Below, piece by piece: positions 1-7,390 of a stretch of DNA of 42,210 nucleotides (positions within the stretch are counted from its first letter, which is position 1; every line of letters begins with the position of its first letter). This DNA comes from an uncultured Candidatus Melainabacteria bacterium (GTDB lineage Bacteria; Cyanobacteriota; Vampirovibrionia; Gastranaerophilales; Gastranaerophilaceae): NCBI GenBank assembly GCA_949741915.1, contig CATJOM010000074.1, positions 1 through 42,210 of the forward strand, in the 5' to 3' direction. The notes beneath the pieces were generated by a model that did not search any database, had not been told where the DNA came from, and worked only from the letters and a program-made list of their open reading frames with translations. The translations under genes and the position numbers were made by a program.

Positions 1-33
1 ATAAAAAATATTATTAAGAAATGTTTCATGCTG

Positions 34-1404
34 CTAAAACCTGAAGTAAATAAATGGTTGATAAGTGTTTACTGCAATGTATGAGGCTGATACTATGAAA
101 AGTATAATATAACCTGCTGTCTTTATGAACCTCGGGATGTATTTTTCTATTTTTTTCAACATAGGGAATGATAAAATGACCGCAATAATCAGTGTGAAGA
201 TAACTTCAATATTTAGAAGGCCAGCTACTGCTGTTTGCGCCGGGTGCACGGTAGCCTTAAAAAAAGAATCCATACTATACATTTTATTTAAAAAATCTGC
301 TGCATAGGATAGAGTTTCGCTTCTGAATATAACCCAGCCTGTTATGATTGCAAAGAAAAAATATATATGTTGCAAGGGTTTTGGTATTTTATTTATAAAG
401 CCAGTTCTTTCTAAGGCAATAAGTGCGCCGTTAAAAAGCCCCCAAACTATAAAATTCCAGTTTGCCCCATGCCACAGCCCTGTAAGCATAAAAACAATTA
501 TAATATTTAGGATGACATGTTTTCTATTACCACCAAGGGGAATATAAAGATAGTCTCTAAACCATCTTGAAAGTGTGATGTGCCACCTCCTCCAAAATTC
601 TTTTATTGATGTTGAGATATATGGATAATTAAAGTTTTCAGGAAATGTGAATCCAAGCATTTTTCCAAGACCTATTGCCATATCAGAATATCCTGAAAAA
701 TCAAAAAATATTTGAAATGTATAGCAAATGGCGCCAAGAAAGCAAACAGGGGCTGAAAGCTCATTGACACCAAGTGCAAAAATGTTATCAGCAGTATAGC
801 TTAGAGTGTCTGCAATGATTACTTTTTTTGAAAGGCCAGCTATAAATCTTTTTATGCCATCTTCAAAATTTTCTGCTGAAATGTTTCTTTTTATTATTTC
901 ATTTTGAATTTCTACATATCTTACAATGGGGCCTGCAACAAGCTGTGGAAACAGGGATAAATAAAGCGCAAAATCTGATAATTTTGATGCCTTGATATCT
1001 TTTCTATAAATATCAATAAGATATGAGAGCGCTTGGAATGTGAAAAAGGAAATCCCAACAGGAAGATGTATTTTAGTATTTGGAATTTGGGGAAAAATAT
1101 TCAGAAGATTTATTTGTTCTATAAAAAAATTTAGATATTTAAAGGCTGCTAATAGTAATACATTTGCCATGATTCCGATAATCAAGGCAGTTTTTTTGCC
1201 AGTTTTTTCAATATTTTTGCCAATTATATAATTAAAAACACATGAGAATAATAAAAGGATTAAAAAAGCCTTTTCGCCAAGATAATAAAATACAAAGCTA
1301 AATAATATAAGGATTAAATTTCTGCATTTTGGTGTAATCAAAAAATATACAGGAAAGAATATTGGAAGAAACAAAAATAGAAAATTTATGCTGCTAAAAT
1401 TCAT
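34..1404 (-). CDS. MBOAT family membrane O-acyltransferase (AlgI/DltB-like)
   Basis: A 456-residue polytopic membrane protein with about ten hydrophobic segments. The family moves acyl (usually acetyl) groups onto exported polysaccharides or other cell-surface molecules. Seen in the sequence: the AlgI-type signature around residues 265-290 (EFWRRWHITLSRWFRDYLYI, followed by PLGGNR) and the LWHGANWNF segment around residue 310 holding the conserved MBOAT histidine. The length is normal for AlgI-like proteins. No AlgJ/AlgX-like partner or polysaccharide operon lies in the 2 kb to its right, so the acceptor cannot be named; a partner may lie to the left, outside the window. The only GGAG-like sequence lies about 22 bases before the ATG, too far for a standard ribosome binding site, so the start is slightly uncertain. 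Confidence 0.9.
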   Translation of the reverse strand: MNFSSINFLFLFLPIFFPVYFLITPKCRNLILILFSFVFYYLGEKAFLILLLFSCVFNYIIGKNIEKTGKKTALIIGIMANVLLLAAFKYLNFFIEQINLLNIFPQIPNTKIHLPVGISFFTFQALSYLIDIYRKDIKASKLSDFALYLSLFPQLVAGPIVRYVEIQNEIIKRNISAENFEDGIKRFIAGLSKKVIIADTLSYTADNIFALGVNELSAPVCFLGAICYTFQIFFDFSGYSDMAIGLGKMLGFTFPENFNYPYISTSIKEFWRRWHITLSRWFRDYLYIPLGGNRKHVILNIIIVFMLTGLWHGANWNFIVWGLFNGALIALERTGFINKIPKPLQHIYFFFAIITGWVIFRSETLSYAADFLNKMYSMDSFFKATVHPAQTAVAGLLNIEVIFTLIIAVILSFPMLKKIEKYIPRFIKTAGYIILFIVSASYIAVNTYQPFIYFRF

Positions 1405-1860
1405 AATTTATTTTATATCCAAAATTCTCCTCTCGGATTATTTTAGCAAAAAAATATTTCCTGGTTTAGTTTGCTGCTTATTTAAAAAGCACTTACCTAA
1501 AAATATGGTATATCATATACAGTTTTACACAAAAGTATTACTAAATTCATCATAGTCTGGCTGTTTTTAATTATATTAACTTTTATTACAATTTTTTCTT
1601 TGAATATAAAGTTTTTGGTTAAAGGTGCCGTAATAAAAATTATAAGCACGAAGGTTTACATAGAAATTGTGGTTTGTATCGCGGTATGCACTATAACTAT
1701 GGTTTTGGTTAGAATGACTATTTTTAAATGCCCTTTTTGTCTTAAAAGGCATGCGAAAAGAATATACATAAGATGGTCGTTAAGATGTTGTAAATGCCTG
1801 TGAATGGCGGTGCGCAGAGTATAGCTTAAACCAAATAATTTTTGAAGAAAAGAGGTAAAA
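1405..1860. other. 456-bp gap, no confident gene; weak remnant
   Basis: No convincing intact gene is visible. A plus-strand open stretch ending at the TAG at 1710-1712 encodes a Gly/Tyr/His/Asn-rich tail (ending RGMHYNYGFG), but an in-frame TAA lies about 100 bases before the stop and no start codon follows, so it may be a decayed gene. An imperfect hairpin (ATGCCcTTTT at 1728-1737 with AAAAGGCAT at 1744-1752) follows. A longer open frame at 1600-1803 has Cys/Lys/Arg-rich content without family features and is probably chance. Confidence 0.3.
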
Positions 1861-2025
1861 ATGTTTGAAGCTTTAAGTTTAATAGTATTTGCTGGTATTT
1901 TCTATTTGCTTTTAATTGCTGTGCCATCGGTCATAGAAAAAACTTCTGATACTGAATTCAAAACATCTTATATGAAATATTTATCAAAAACAGACCTGTA
2001 CTCATATGGTAAATCCTATTTTTAA
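1861..2025 (+). CDS. 54-residue single-pass membrane peptide
   Basis: A short open frame starting at ATG 1861 behind an AAGAGG ribosome binding site about 5 bases upstream. It begins MFEALSLIVFAGIFYLLLI, a single strongly hydrophobic helix over roughly residues 5-25, followed by a polar tail of about 30 residues rich in Lys, Ser, Thr and Tyr (ending YSYGKSYF). The good ribosome binding site and the clean split between helix and polar tail support a real gene. No family is recognised and neighbouring genes give no clue to its role. It is transcribed towards the exported protein at 2213 but separated from it by a hairpin. Confidence 0.55.
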   Translation: MFEALSLIVFAGIFYLLLIAVPSVIEKTSDTEFKTSYMKYLSKTDLYSYGKSYF

Positions 2026-2040
2026 TTTTGTCCCCTTTGT

Positions 2041-2099
2041 TATAATACTACCTACACACAATAAGCCTGTGCCTTATTGATAGATAAGGCACTTTGGCT
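2041..2099 (+). other. TATAAT box and strong stem-loop; possible small RNA or terminator
   Basis: A TATAAT at 2041-2046 is followed about 20 bases later by a stem-loop: GTGCCTTAT (2069-2077) pairs perfectly with ATAAGGCAC (2084-2092) around a 6-base loop, extended by AGCC (2064-2067) with GGCT (2096-2099). No run of T follows, so it is a poor intrinsic terminator. No good -35 box is seen. Confidence 0.35.
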
Positions 2100-2212
2100 G
2101 TTTGTGCAGGATGCATTATTTACTATATTTATTTTGCTTGCGCTGATTATATTTGTTCAATAAAGCTGTAATTCTATATTGAAATTTTGTTGTATTGGTT
2201 TAAAATTTTGAT

Positions 2213-2812
2213 ATGAGGATTGCAGTTTTATTCTTATCTTTAATAATATCTATATTATTTTCTGTTAATTGTGCTTTTGCGTATGTTGAAGATGAGGAAG
2301 AACTTTTTTGTGATGAAATTTTTATTGAGGATGATAGTCTAAAACTTAACCTTGGCAAGGCTTTACCTGAAACTTACAAAAAAAGCTTTGAGGCACCAAA
2401 GACAAAACTTGAATATAAAAAAGGCAGTATATCGATATTTTCAGGTTCATCTAAAAGCCTAAATGATTATATGGTGGAAGATTATAAGTCAACTACTGGT
2501 GCTGTTTTAAACCCTGAAGGCAGGCTTTCTATAGCTGGCGGAATGGAGGTTACATATCAAAACCCTGATGCCAGTATAAATTCTAGAAAATTATACATTA
2601 CTCCAAACCTTAAGTTGGGCGATGGCATTTCTTTAACATTTGCTAATAAATTCAGTCAAACATCAAATACATATGAACATGAGGTGGGCCTTAAATATTC
2701 ACCCAAAATATTTAAACAAAGCAGTTTTGGTGTAACCGCAGGAGCTGTTTTTGATGAAGAAAGCATGAAATCTCAAAAGTTAAAGTTTACAACAGATTTA
2801 TTTCTGTTTTGA
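2213..2812 (+). CDS. exported protein, probable small outer-membrane beta-barrel
   Basis: A 199-residue protein with a classical signal peptide: Met-Arg, a hydrophobic core over residues 4-20 and a CAFA|Y cleavage-like site near residue 24. An acidic stretch (EDEEELFCDE) follows. The last 100 residues alternate polar and hydrophobic residues in strand-length blocks separated by short turns and end in phenylalanine (DLFLF), as is typical of outer-membrane barrels. The barrel call rests on this pattern only; no named family is recognised. There is no recognisable ribosome binding site before the ATG. The gene stands alone between the stem-loop at 2064 and lysS. Confidence 0.6.
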   Translation: MRIAVLFLSLIISILFSVNCAFAYVEDEEELFCDEIFIEDDSLKLNLGKALPETYKKSFEAPKTKLEYKKGSISIFSGSSKSLNDYMVEDYKSTTGAVLNPEGRLSIAGGMEVTYQNPDASINSRKLYITPNLKLGDGISLTFANKFSQTSNTYEHEVGLKYSPKIFKQSSFGVTAGAVFDEESMKSQKLKFTTDLFLF

Positions 2813-2987
2813 TTTTACCATAGAGATTTGTCATAAAGAATTCAAAGTCTAAAATTAGCTTGCGGTTTATTTTGGTCTGTGCTTAATGCCTCTTTGATAT
2901 TTTAGTCATAATCCGGCTTATATCAAAATACTTATCATCTTTTATGTTTCAATTATAATATTTTATATAAAGAGTTTGGAGAATAAA

Positions 2988-4472
2988 ATGGAATCAACGA
3001 ATAACACTATAGATGCAATAAGAGAGGCAAGAATACAAAAACTTACCGATTTAATTGATAACGGCATAAATCCTTATCCTTATTCATATGACAGAAATAC
3101 CAGCGCAAACGATTTGCAGAAAAAATATGAGAATCTTGCACCCGGCGAAGAAACTGACGATAATTATTCTGTTGCAGGGCGCGTTATGGCGATGAGAAAT
3201 TCTGGCATGTTTATCGATCTTATGGATTCATCCGGAAAAATTCAGATTTTTTCGCATAAAGATAATCTCAAGGAAGATAAACTAGCAATCCTTAAATTGA
3301 TTGATGTCGGTGATATTGTAGGCTTTAAGGGCACAATAAGAAGAACCCCTAGGGGTGAATTGAGCATTAAAACGCTTGATTTAAAATTGTTATCAAAGGC
3401 CTTAAGGCCACTGCCTGAAAAATTCCACGGCCTTGTGGATGTGGATACAAGGTATAGGAAGAGATATCTTGATTTGGTTGTAAATCAGGAAGTAAGAGAT
3501 ACATTCAAAAAAAGAAGCCTGATAATTCAAAAAATCAGGGAATATTTAACAAATGAAGGCTTTTTAGAGGTTGAAACACCTATGCTTCAAACGCAGGCGG
3601 GAGGTGCTTCTGCAAGACCTTTTGAGACCTTTCATAATGCACTCAGTATGTCGATGTATATGAGAATTGCTCCTGAATTACACCTAAAGAGACTTCTTGT
3701 GGGCGGTTTGAATGAAAAGATTTTTGAATTGAATAGAAACTTTAGAAATGAAGGTATTGATATCCGCCACAACCCTGAATTTACAATGCTTGAATTGTAT
3801 CAAGCCTATGTTGACTATAACGAAATGATGGTTCTGATGGAAAATATGATTTCATCAGTTGCGATGGATGTTTTAGGTACAACAAAAATTACATATCAAG
3901 GCAAAGAGCTTGATTTAACCCCTCCTTGGGATAGAAAGACAATGATAGGAGCGATTAAAGAATTCACAGGTGTAGATTTTAGTGACCTTTTGACCGTGGA
4001 AGAAGCTGGTGCTGAGGCTAAAAAGCTTGGCATAGAAGTAGAAGAGGGCGATACCTGGGGTAAAATTTTGGATAAAATATTTGAGGAAAGGGTTGAACCT
4101 AAGCTCATTCAGCCTGTTCATATCCTTGATTATCCAAGAGATATTTCTCCGCTTGCCAAGGTGCACCGCGACAATCCAAGGCTTACTGAAAGGTTTGAAA
4201 CCAGAATAAACGGCTGGGAAGTTTCGAATGCATTTTCTGAATTGACCGATCCTATTGATCAAAGAAACAGATTTGAAGCACAGGCCAAAGCCAAAGCTAT
4301 GGGCGATGAAGAAGCTATGAGCATTGATGAGGACTTTATTGAAGCGCTTGAAGTAGGAATGCCCCCTGCGGGCGGAATGGGCATAGGAATCGATAGAATC
4401 GTTATGCTTTTGACTGATTCTCCTTCGATTAGAGACGTTATAGCATTTCCTACCATGCGTCCAAAGGCTTAG
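2988..4472 (+). CDS. lysS: lysyl-tRNA synthetase, class II
   Basis: Charges tRNA-Lys with lysine in the cytoplasm. An N-terminal OB-fold anticodon-binding domain occupies about residues 60-165 (VAGRVMAMRNSGMFIDLMD). The class II catalytic core follows: motif 2 around residue 255 (FRNEGIDIRHNPEFTMLEL) and motif 3 near the C terminus (GMGIGIDRIVMLL). At 494 residues the length is normal. The open frame extends to a TTG at 2976, but ATG 2988 has a GGAG at 2978-2981 with standard spacing, so I start there. The gene is monocistronic and closed by the terminator at 4493. No T-box leader is visible upstream. Confidence 0.97.
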   Translation: MESTNNTIDAIREARIQKLTDLIDNGINPYPYSYDRNTSANDLQKKYENLAPGEETDDNYSVAGRVMAMRNSGMFIDLMDSSGKIQIFSHKDNLKEDKLAILKLIDVGDIVGFKGTIRRTPRGELSIKTLDLKLLSKALRPLPEKFHGLVDVDTRYRKRYLDLVVNQEVRDTFKKRSLIIQKIREYLTNEGFLEVETPMLQTQAGGASARPFETFHNALSMSMYMRIAPELHLKRLLVGGLNEKIFELNRNFRNEGIDIRHNPEFTMLELYQAYVDYNEMMVLMENMISSVAMDVLGTTKITYQGKELDLTPPWDRKTMIGAIKEFTGVDFSDLLTVEEAGAEAKKLGIEVEEGDTWGKILDKIFEERVEPKLIQPVHILDYPRDISPLAKVHRDNPRLTERFETRINGWEVSNAFSELTDPIDQRNRFEAQAKAKAMGDEEAMSIDEDFIEALEVGMPPAGGMGIGIDRIVMLLTDSPSIRDVIAFPTMRPKA

Positions 4473-4492
4473 GTTGAAATAATATGTATAGT

Positions 4493-4521
4493 GCCCGATA
4501 TGTTTTGTATCGGGCATTTTT
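4493..4521 (+). terminator. intrinsic terminator of lysS
   Basis: GCCCGATA (4493-4500) pairs perfectly with TATCGGGC (4508-4515) across a 7-base loop, followed by ATTTTT. It lies 20 bases after the lysS stop. Confidence 0.9.
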
Positions 4522-4716
4522 AGTACGGCTATTTTGTCTGCAGGATTGCGTTTTCGCTTATTGAAGACTTGGTTTTGCGGCCTCTTTAGTTTGGGTGTAT
4601 GTATTTTGTCGTGTGTTTTGAAAAAGGCAAGAATGTTCTTTTTTAAATAAGCATAATTATTCTTGATAGTTATATAGAATTTTACACTTGCTTGTTAAAT
4701 GTTTTCTTTTCATTCC

Positions 4717-4798
4717 AGTCCCCATTTATAAAAAAGAACGTTCTAAATAAGTTTCCTGAAAGTGAAACTTATCCCGTTCTTTTTTATAAATGGGGACT
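4717..4798. repeat. long perfect palindrome / REP- or MITE-like hairpin
   Basis: An outer arm of 24 bases (4717-4740, beginning AGTCCCCATTT) is perfectly complementary to 4775-4798 (ending AAATGGGGACT). Inside it, ATAAGTTTC (4747-4755) pairs with GAAACTTAT (4764-4772) around the loop CTGAAAGT. The arms are separated from the inner stem by TTCTAA on one side and CC on the other. There is no coding capacity and no second copy in the window. The size and perfection suggest a mobile palindromic element or a structured RNA rather than a terminator. Confidence 0.7.
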
Positions 4799-4864
4799 TC
4801 CATTGTAAGAAAAAGGAAAATAAATATTTTTGTGTAAAATTGTATATAATCGCCTTATTCTTTT

Positions 4865-5065
4865 TTATAGTGCAGGCAAATCTTCATTATCCCAGTCTTC
4901 AAATTTGTAGCATAAATCATCAGATTTTTTGTACAAAATTTCAAAAATAGTTCGCAATCTCAGAGTTTCTTCATCATCACTTGCTTTTGAGTATTTTAGA
5001 AGGATTGTGGATATATTAAATATATCGGTTGATAACCTGTGCATTTCATCGTATTTTTTGTCCAT
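4865..5065 (-). CDS. small helical protein, partner of XRE regulator (family copy 1)
   Basis: A 66-residue acidic, almost wholly helical protein with an AAGGAG ribosome binding site 8 bases before ATG 5065. It shares a pattern with the protein at 38266-38484 and with the decayed copy at 11896-12095: I-[FY]-N-I-S in the first third and L-x-K-[KS]-[SA]-D-[DN]-L near the C terminus. It is divergent from the XRE gene at 5148, with 82 bases between the two starts holding two direct repeats. No known domain is recognised. By arrangement it could be the partner of a two-gene regulatory or toxin-antitoxin unit; that is inference from layout only. Confidence 0.65.
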   Translation of the reverse strand: MDKKYDEMHRLSTDIFNISTILLKYSKASDDEETLRLRTIFEILYKKSDDLCYKFEDWDNEDLPAL

Positions 5066-5081
5066 AATGTTTTCTCCTTAT

Positions 5082-5131
5082 GTTCGATATTATAGTATAT
5101 AATGTTATAGAGTGTACGATATTGAAGTATA
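5082..5131. promoter_or_regulatory. direct-repeat operator between small protein and XRE genes
   Basis: Two 18-base direct repeats, GTTCGATATTATAGTATA at 5082-5099 and GTACGATATTGAAGTATA at 5114-5131, match at 15 of 18 positions. They start 32 bases apart, close to three helical turns, so two regulator dimers would bind the same DNA face. The second repeat overlaps a TATAAT (5128-5133) in front of the XRE gene. XRE autoregulation through this site is the natural inference. Confidence 0.55.
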
Positions 5132-5147
5132 ATATATAATTTCTTAA

Positions 5148-5360
5148 ATGGATAAAAATTTTCATAAAAAAGTTGGTAAAAATATTAAAAATATGAGAGA
5201 AAAAAGAGGGATTTCCCAGTTTAAATTAGCAATAGAAACAAACTGCACGCCATCAACTATTGCTGGAATTGAAGCTGGTATAAATACCACTCTTGCAAGG
5301 CTTCAGGCTATAGCAAAAGTTCTTGAAGTTGAACCATATGAACTTTTGAAGATTGATTAA
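5148..5360 (+). CDS. XRE/Cro-type helix-turn-helix regulator
   Basis: A 70-residue single-domain DNA-binding protein. The HTH spans about residues 10-65: an N-terminal helix (VGKNIKNMREKRGISQFKLA), a turn and recognition helix (NCTPSTIAGIEAGINTT), and the closing LARLQAIAKVLEVEPYELL typical of the family. No ribosome binding site precedes the ATG; TATAAT boxes at 5128-5133 and 5135-5140 place transcription start at or within about 8 bases of the start codon, so the message may be leaderless. It is divergent from the small protein at 4865-5065 and probably represses both genes through the direct repeats between them. A similar regulator lies at 12171. Confidence 0.85.
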   Translation: MDKNFHKKVGKNIKNMREKRGISQFKLAIETNCTPSTIAGIEAGINTTLARLQAIAKVLEVEPYELLKID

Positions 5361-5378
5361 AATCTTGCTCAAATCTCT

Positions 5379-5499
5379 TTAATAATTATCCCCTATGGCT
5401 GCTATAAACACAACTAGTGGCACTAGCAAAATAGAAAACATTGCACTGTAGTAAAATTCTAATTTACGCCAGCTTTTTGGAATTTTAAAAAGTAATCAT
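5379..5499 (-). pseudogene. frameshifted small membrane peptide remnant
   Basis: Read leftward from ATG 5499, the frame opens MITF and then stops. If one T of the T5 run is skipped, it continues as a coherent 39-residue peptide: a basic start (KIPKSWRKLEFYYSAM) then a hydrophobic helix (FSILLVPLVVFIAAIGDNY) to the TAA at 5379-5381. The single-base break inside a homopolymer and the sensible composition suggest a recently broken or mis-sequenced gene. It overlaps the promoter of the gene at 5542. Confidence 0.3.
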
Positions 5500-5504
5500 A
5501 AGTG

Positions 5505-5533
5505 TTGACTTTTTAAATTAAATCAGCTAAACT
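5505..5533 (+). promoter_or_regulatory. sigma70-type promoter of nucleotidyltransferase/HTH pair
   Basis: TTGACT (5505-5510), a 17-base spacer and TAAACT (5528-5533). The expected transcription start is at about 5540-5542, which is the ATG itself. No ribosome binding site is present, so a leaderless mRNA is predicted. Confidence 0.55.
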
Positions 5534-5541
5534 AATACTAT

Positions 5542-6021
5542 ATGAAAGAATACAGGATTCCTGCTTTTAATAAAAATACAGGCTATTTAAAATCTGGTGT
5601 ATACTGCATGACAATAGAAGAGCTTAGTAACCACAGTGTTTTAGGTGGCACACCCGAGCGACAAAAATTATTAAATTTTCTTAAACAGGCTTGCCAATTT
5701 TATTGGAGTCATAATATTTTAGAAATATACGTAAATGGCAGTTTTGCTACAATGAAGCCAATTCCAAATGATATAGACGGGTATTTATATGTAGATGAAG
5801 GTGATAGCAGGCTGCAACAACTAATTAATTCAGGTTCCGTGTGGGGCAAATTTTATGGAATGAGTAGTACTGCAGACAAATTTCCTATGTGGTATGAATA
5901 CAAAATTGAATTTTATCTTGAGGTAAAAGGACAGGAAATTTTTCAAAATTTCTTTACGCATTCAAGAGATGGTATTAAAAGGGGTATAATAAAGATTATT
6001 CAAGGAGGGCTGAATGATTAA
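5542..6021 (+). CDS. DUF6932-like nucleotidyltransferase-fold protein, candidate toxin
   Basis: A 159-residue protein that opens like the DUF6932 family (IPAFNKNTGYLKSGVY) and carries an MNT-type nucleotidyltransferase signature: NGSF around residue 68 followed by PNDID about ten residues later, matching GS(x)n-D-x-D with the second Asp replaced or shifted. Proteins of this fold transfer nucleotides to protein or tRNA targets and occur as toxins paired with HTH or HEPN partners. It overlaps the downstream HTH gene by 8 bases, a translationally coupled arrangement. The product is named from the motif and layout; the substrate is unknown. Confidence 0.65.
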   Translation: MKEYRIPAFNKNTGYLKSGVYCMTIEELSNHSVLGGTPERQKLLNFLKQACQFYWSHNILEIYVNGSFATMKPIPNDIDGYLYVDEGDSRLQQLINSGSVWGKFYGMSSTADKFPMWYEYKIEFYLEVKGQEIFQNFFTHSRDGIKRGIIKIIQGGLND

Positions 6022-6412
6022 GTCTGAGCAGCAAAAAAACAGGACAATAAAAGCGCTGGAAGATTTTAAAAATCGTCTGAGTGACATAAGTGAATATAGT
6101 AAAGCCGGCGTTCTTGCTATGATTGGGCAGCTTGAAAAAGAGCTTGAAGAATATGAAGCCCTTAAGCGTGGCGAATTTGTTTTACCCAGGGATATTACTT
6201 TTGTTGAACTTGTAAAAAATATTGCAAAGATAAGAATTGCAAAAGGTTTATCACAGCAAGATTTAGCTAATATGCTGGGGATATCAAAGCAACAAATTAA
6301 CAGATACGAGGAGCACGACTATCAAAATGTTTCTTTGACAAAAATTAGCGAAATCATTGCTGTCTTAGGATTGACTGTAATCCTCGAAAGAAAGAACGAT
6401 AAAGCTGCTTAA
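6014..6412 (+). CDS. coiled-coil plus XRE-type HTH protein, candidate antitoxin
   Basis: A 132-residue protein. Residues 1-55 form a charged helical or coiled-coil region (LEKELEEYEALKRGEF). Residues 60-127 are an XRE HTH (IAKGLSQQDLANMLGISKQQ, then INRYEEHDYQNVSLTKISEI), ending in the VLGLTVILERK strand often seen in antitoxin-type regulators. The ATG lies within the 3' end of the nucleotidyltransferase gene, behind an AAGGAGG at about 6002-6008, so the two are coupled. The likely role is neutralising and autoregulating the upstream protein. Confidence 0.7.
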   Translation: MIKSEQQKNRTIKALEDFKNRLSDISEYSKAGVLAMIGQLEKELEEYEALKRGEFVLPRDITFVELVKNIAKIRIAKGLSQQDLANMLGISKQQINRYEEHDYQNVSLTKISEIIAVLGLTVILERKNDKAA

Positions 6413-6520
6413 ATTATCCTATTTGAAATCGTTTTTGTTTTTATTGTGCTTGAGCTGCTTATAATTGTCATGATATTTTAATTGACGCATCAGCTGGTAA
6501 TAGCCTCCCTGGTTTGTGTG

Positions 6521-7390
6521 TCAGCCGTTAATTGAAAAATACACATCCTTTAAATGTTTTTTGCTAATGTGGGTGTAAAGCTGTGTAGTTACTATGTTTG
6601 AATGTCCTAATAATTCCTGTACTACCCTCAAGTCGGCGCCATTTTCTAACAAATGCGTTGCAAAGGTGTGTCTTATTGTGTGCGGAGAAATTGATTTATG
6701 TATAATGCTTCCAAGGTCTTTTATGAATGTGTAAACCCACTGCCTTGTTATTTTTTCGCCAAAATTATTCAAAAAAGCTTTTTCAGGTGCTTTATTCATT
6801 GAGCCTGACAGTTTTAAATCAACATCCCTTTCCTTAAAATAGCTCTTAAGAGCGTTTTTCGCGTTTGCGCCAAGCGGAATAATTCTTTCCTTTGAACCTT
6901 TCCCTATTGTCTTTATTGTATTATTCTTAAAATCGATATTTTTTATCTCTAGCTCTACAAGCTCTGAAACCCTGAGGCCTGTGGCATAAAGAAGTTCAAA
7001 GACCGCAAGCCCTCTTGTATCCATTTTTTCCTTGAAAAGCTTTTCCATTTCATCCATCGAAACCACCTTTGGCAGCTTTTTTGAAAGCTTTGGCGTTAGG
7101 ATATCGAGGGCGGGGTTTGCTTTTATTTCTTTTGATGCACACAAGTATCTGAAAAAATTTTTAATGGAGGCTATTTTTCTTGTTATGCTTGTTGGTGTAT
7201 AGTCGTTGCTTGTTAAATATTTTATGTATTCGCTCAGATGGCTTCTTTTGATTTCTTCAATATTATAAATTTTGTTAAAATATTCAAAGAAAAGAAATAG
7301 GTCATTTTTATAGGCAGCAATGGTATTAGGGCTAAGCCCCCTTTCTACTTCAAGGTGGGAAAGATAATTGCTTACCAATTGAATAATCAT
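6521..7390 (-). CDS. tyrosine recombinase, XerC/XerD type
   Basis: A 289-residue protein. An N-terminal SAM-like core-binding domain occupies residues 1-85 (HLEVERGLSPNTIAAYKNDL). The catalytic domain follows, with the Arg of ATGLRVSELVELE, H237-x-x-R240 (SPHTIRHTF), H263 (LLGHS) and nucleophile Y272 (TTQLYTH), the complete R-H-R-H-Y set. The length and the GHSNIVTTQLYTH block fit chromosomal XerC/XerD, which resolve chromosome dimers at dif, rather than a phage integrase. No other Xer is in the window, so C and D cannot be told apart. There is no obvious ribosome binding site. The gene converges on the HTH gene at 6412. Confidence 0.9.
   Translation of the reverse strand: MIIQLVSNYLSHLEVERGLSPNTIAAYKNDLFLFFEYFNKIYNIEEIKRSHLSEYIKYLTSNDYTPTSITRKIASIKNFFRYLCASKEIKANPALDILTPKLSKKLPKVVSMDEMEKLFKEKMDTRGLAVFELLYATGLRVSELVELEIKNIDFKNNTIKTIGKGSKERIIPLGANAKNALKSYFKERDVDLKLSGSMNKAPEKAFLNNFGEKITRQWVYTFIKDLGSIIHKSISPHTIRHTFATHLLENGADLRVVQELLGHSNIVTTQLYTHISKKHLKDVYFSING

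Noticed and set aside
1600-1803. 67-residue Cys/Lys/Arg-rich frame
   Set aside because: No ribosome binding site and no protein-like pattern; another frame over the same bases looks like a gene remnant.
2813-2987. T-box or lysine riboswitch before lysS
   Set aside because: No T-box core sequence or lysine-riboswitch-like stems are visible in the 175 bases.
3915-4517. 200-residue minus-strand open frame opposite lysS
   Set aside because: It lies wholly inside a certain lysS gene and its terminator; no ribosome binding site, and composition is that of a complement shadow.
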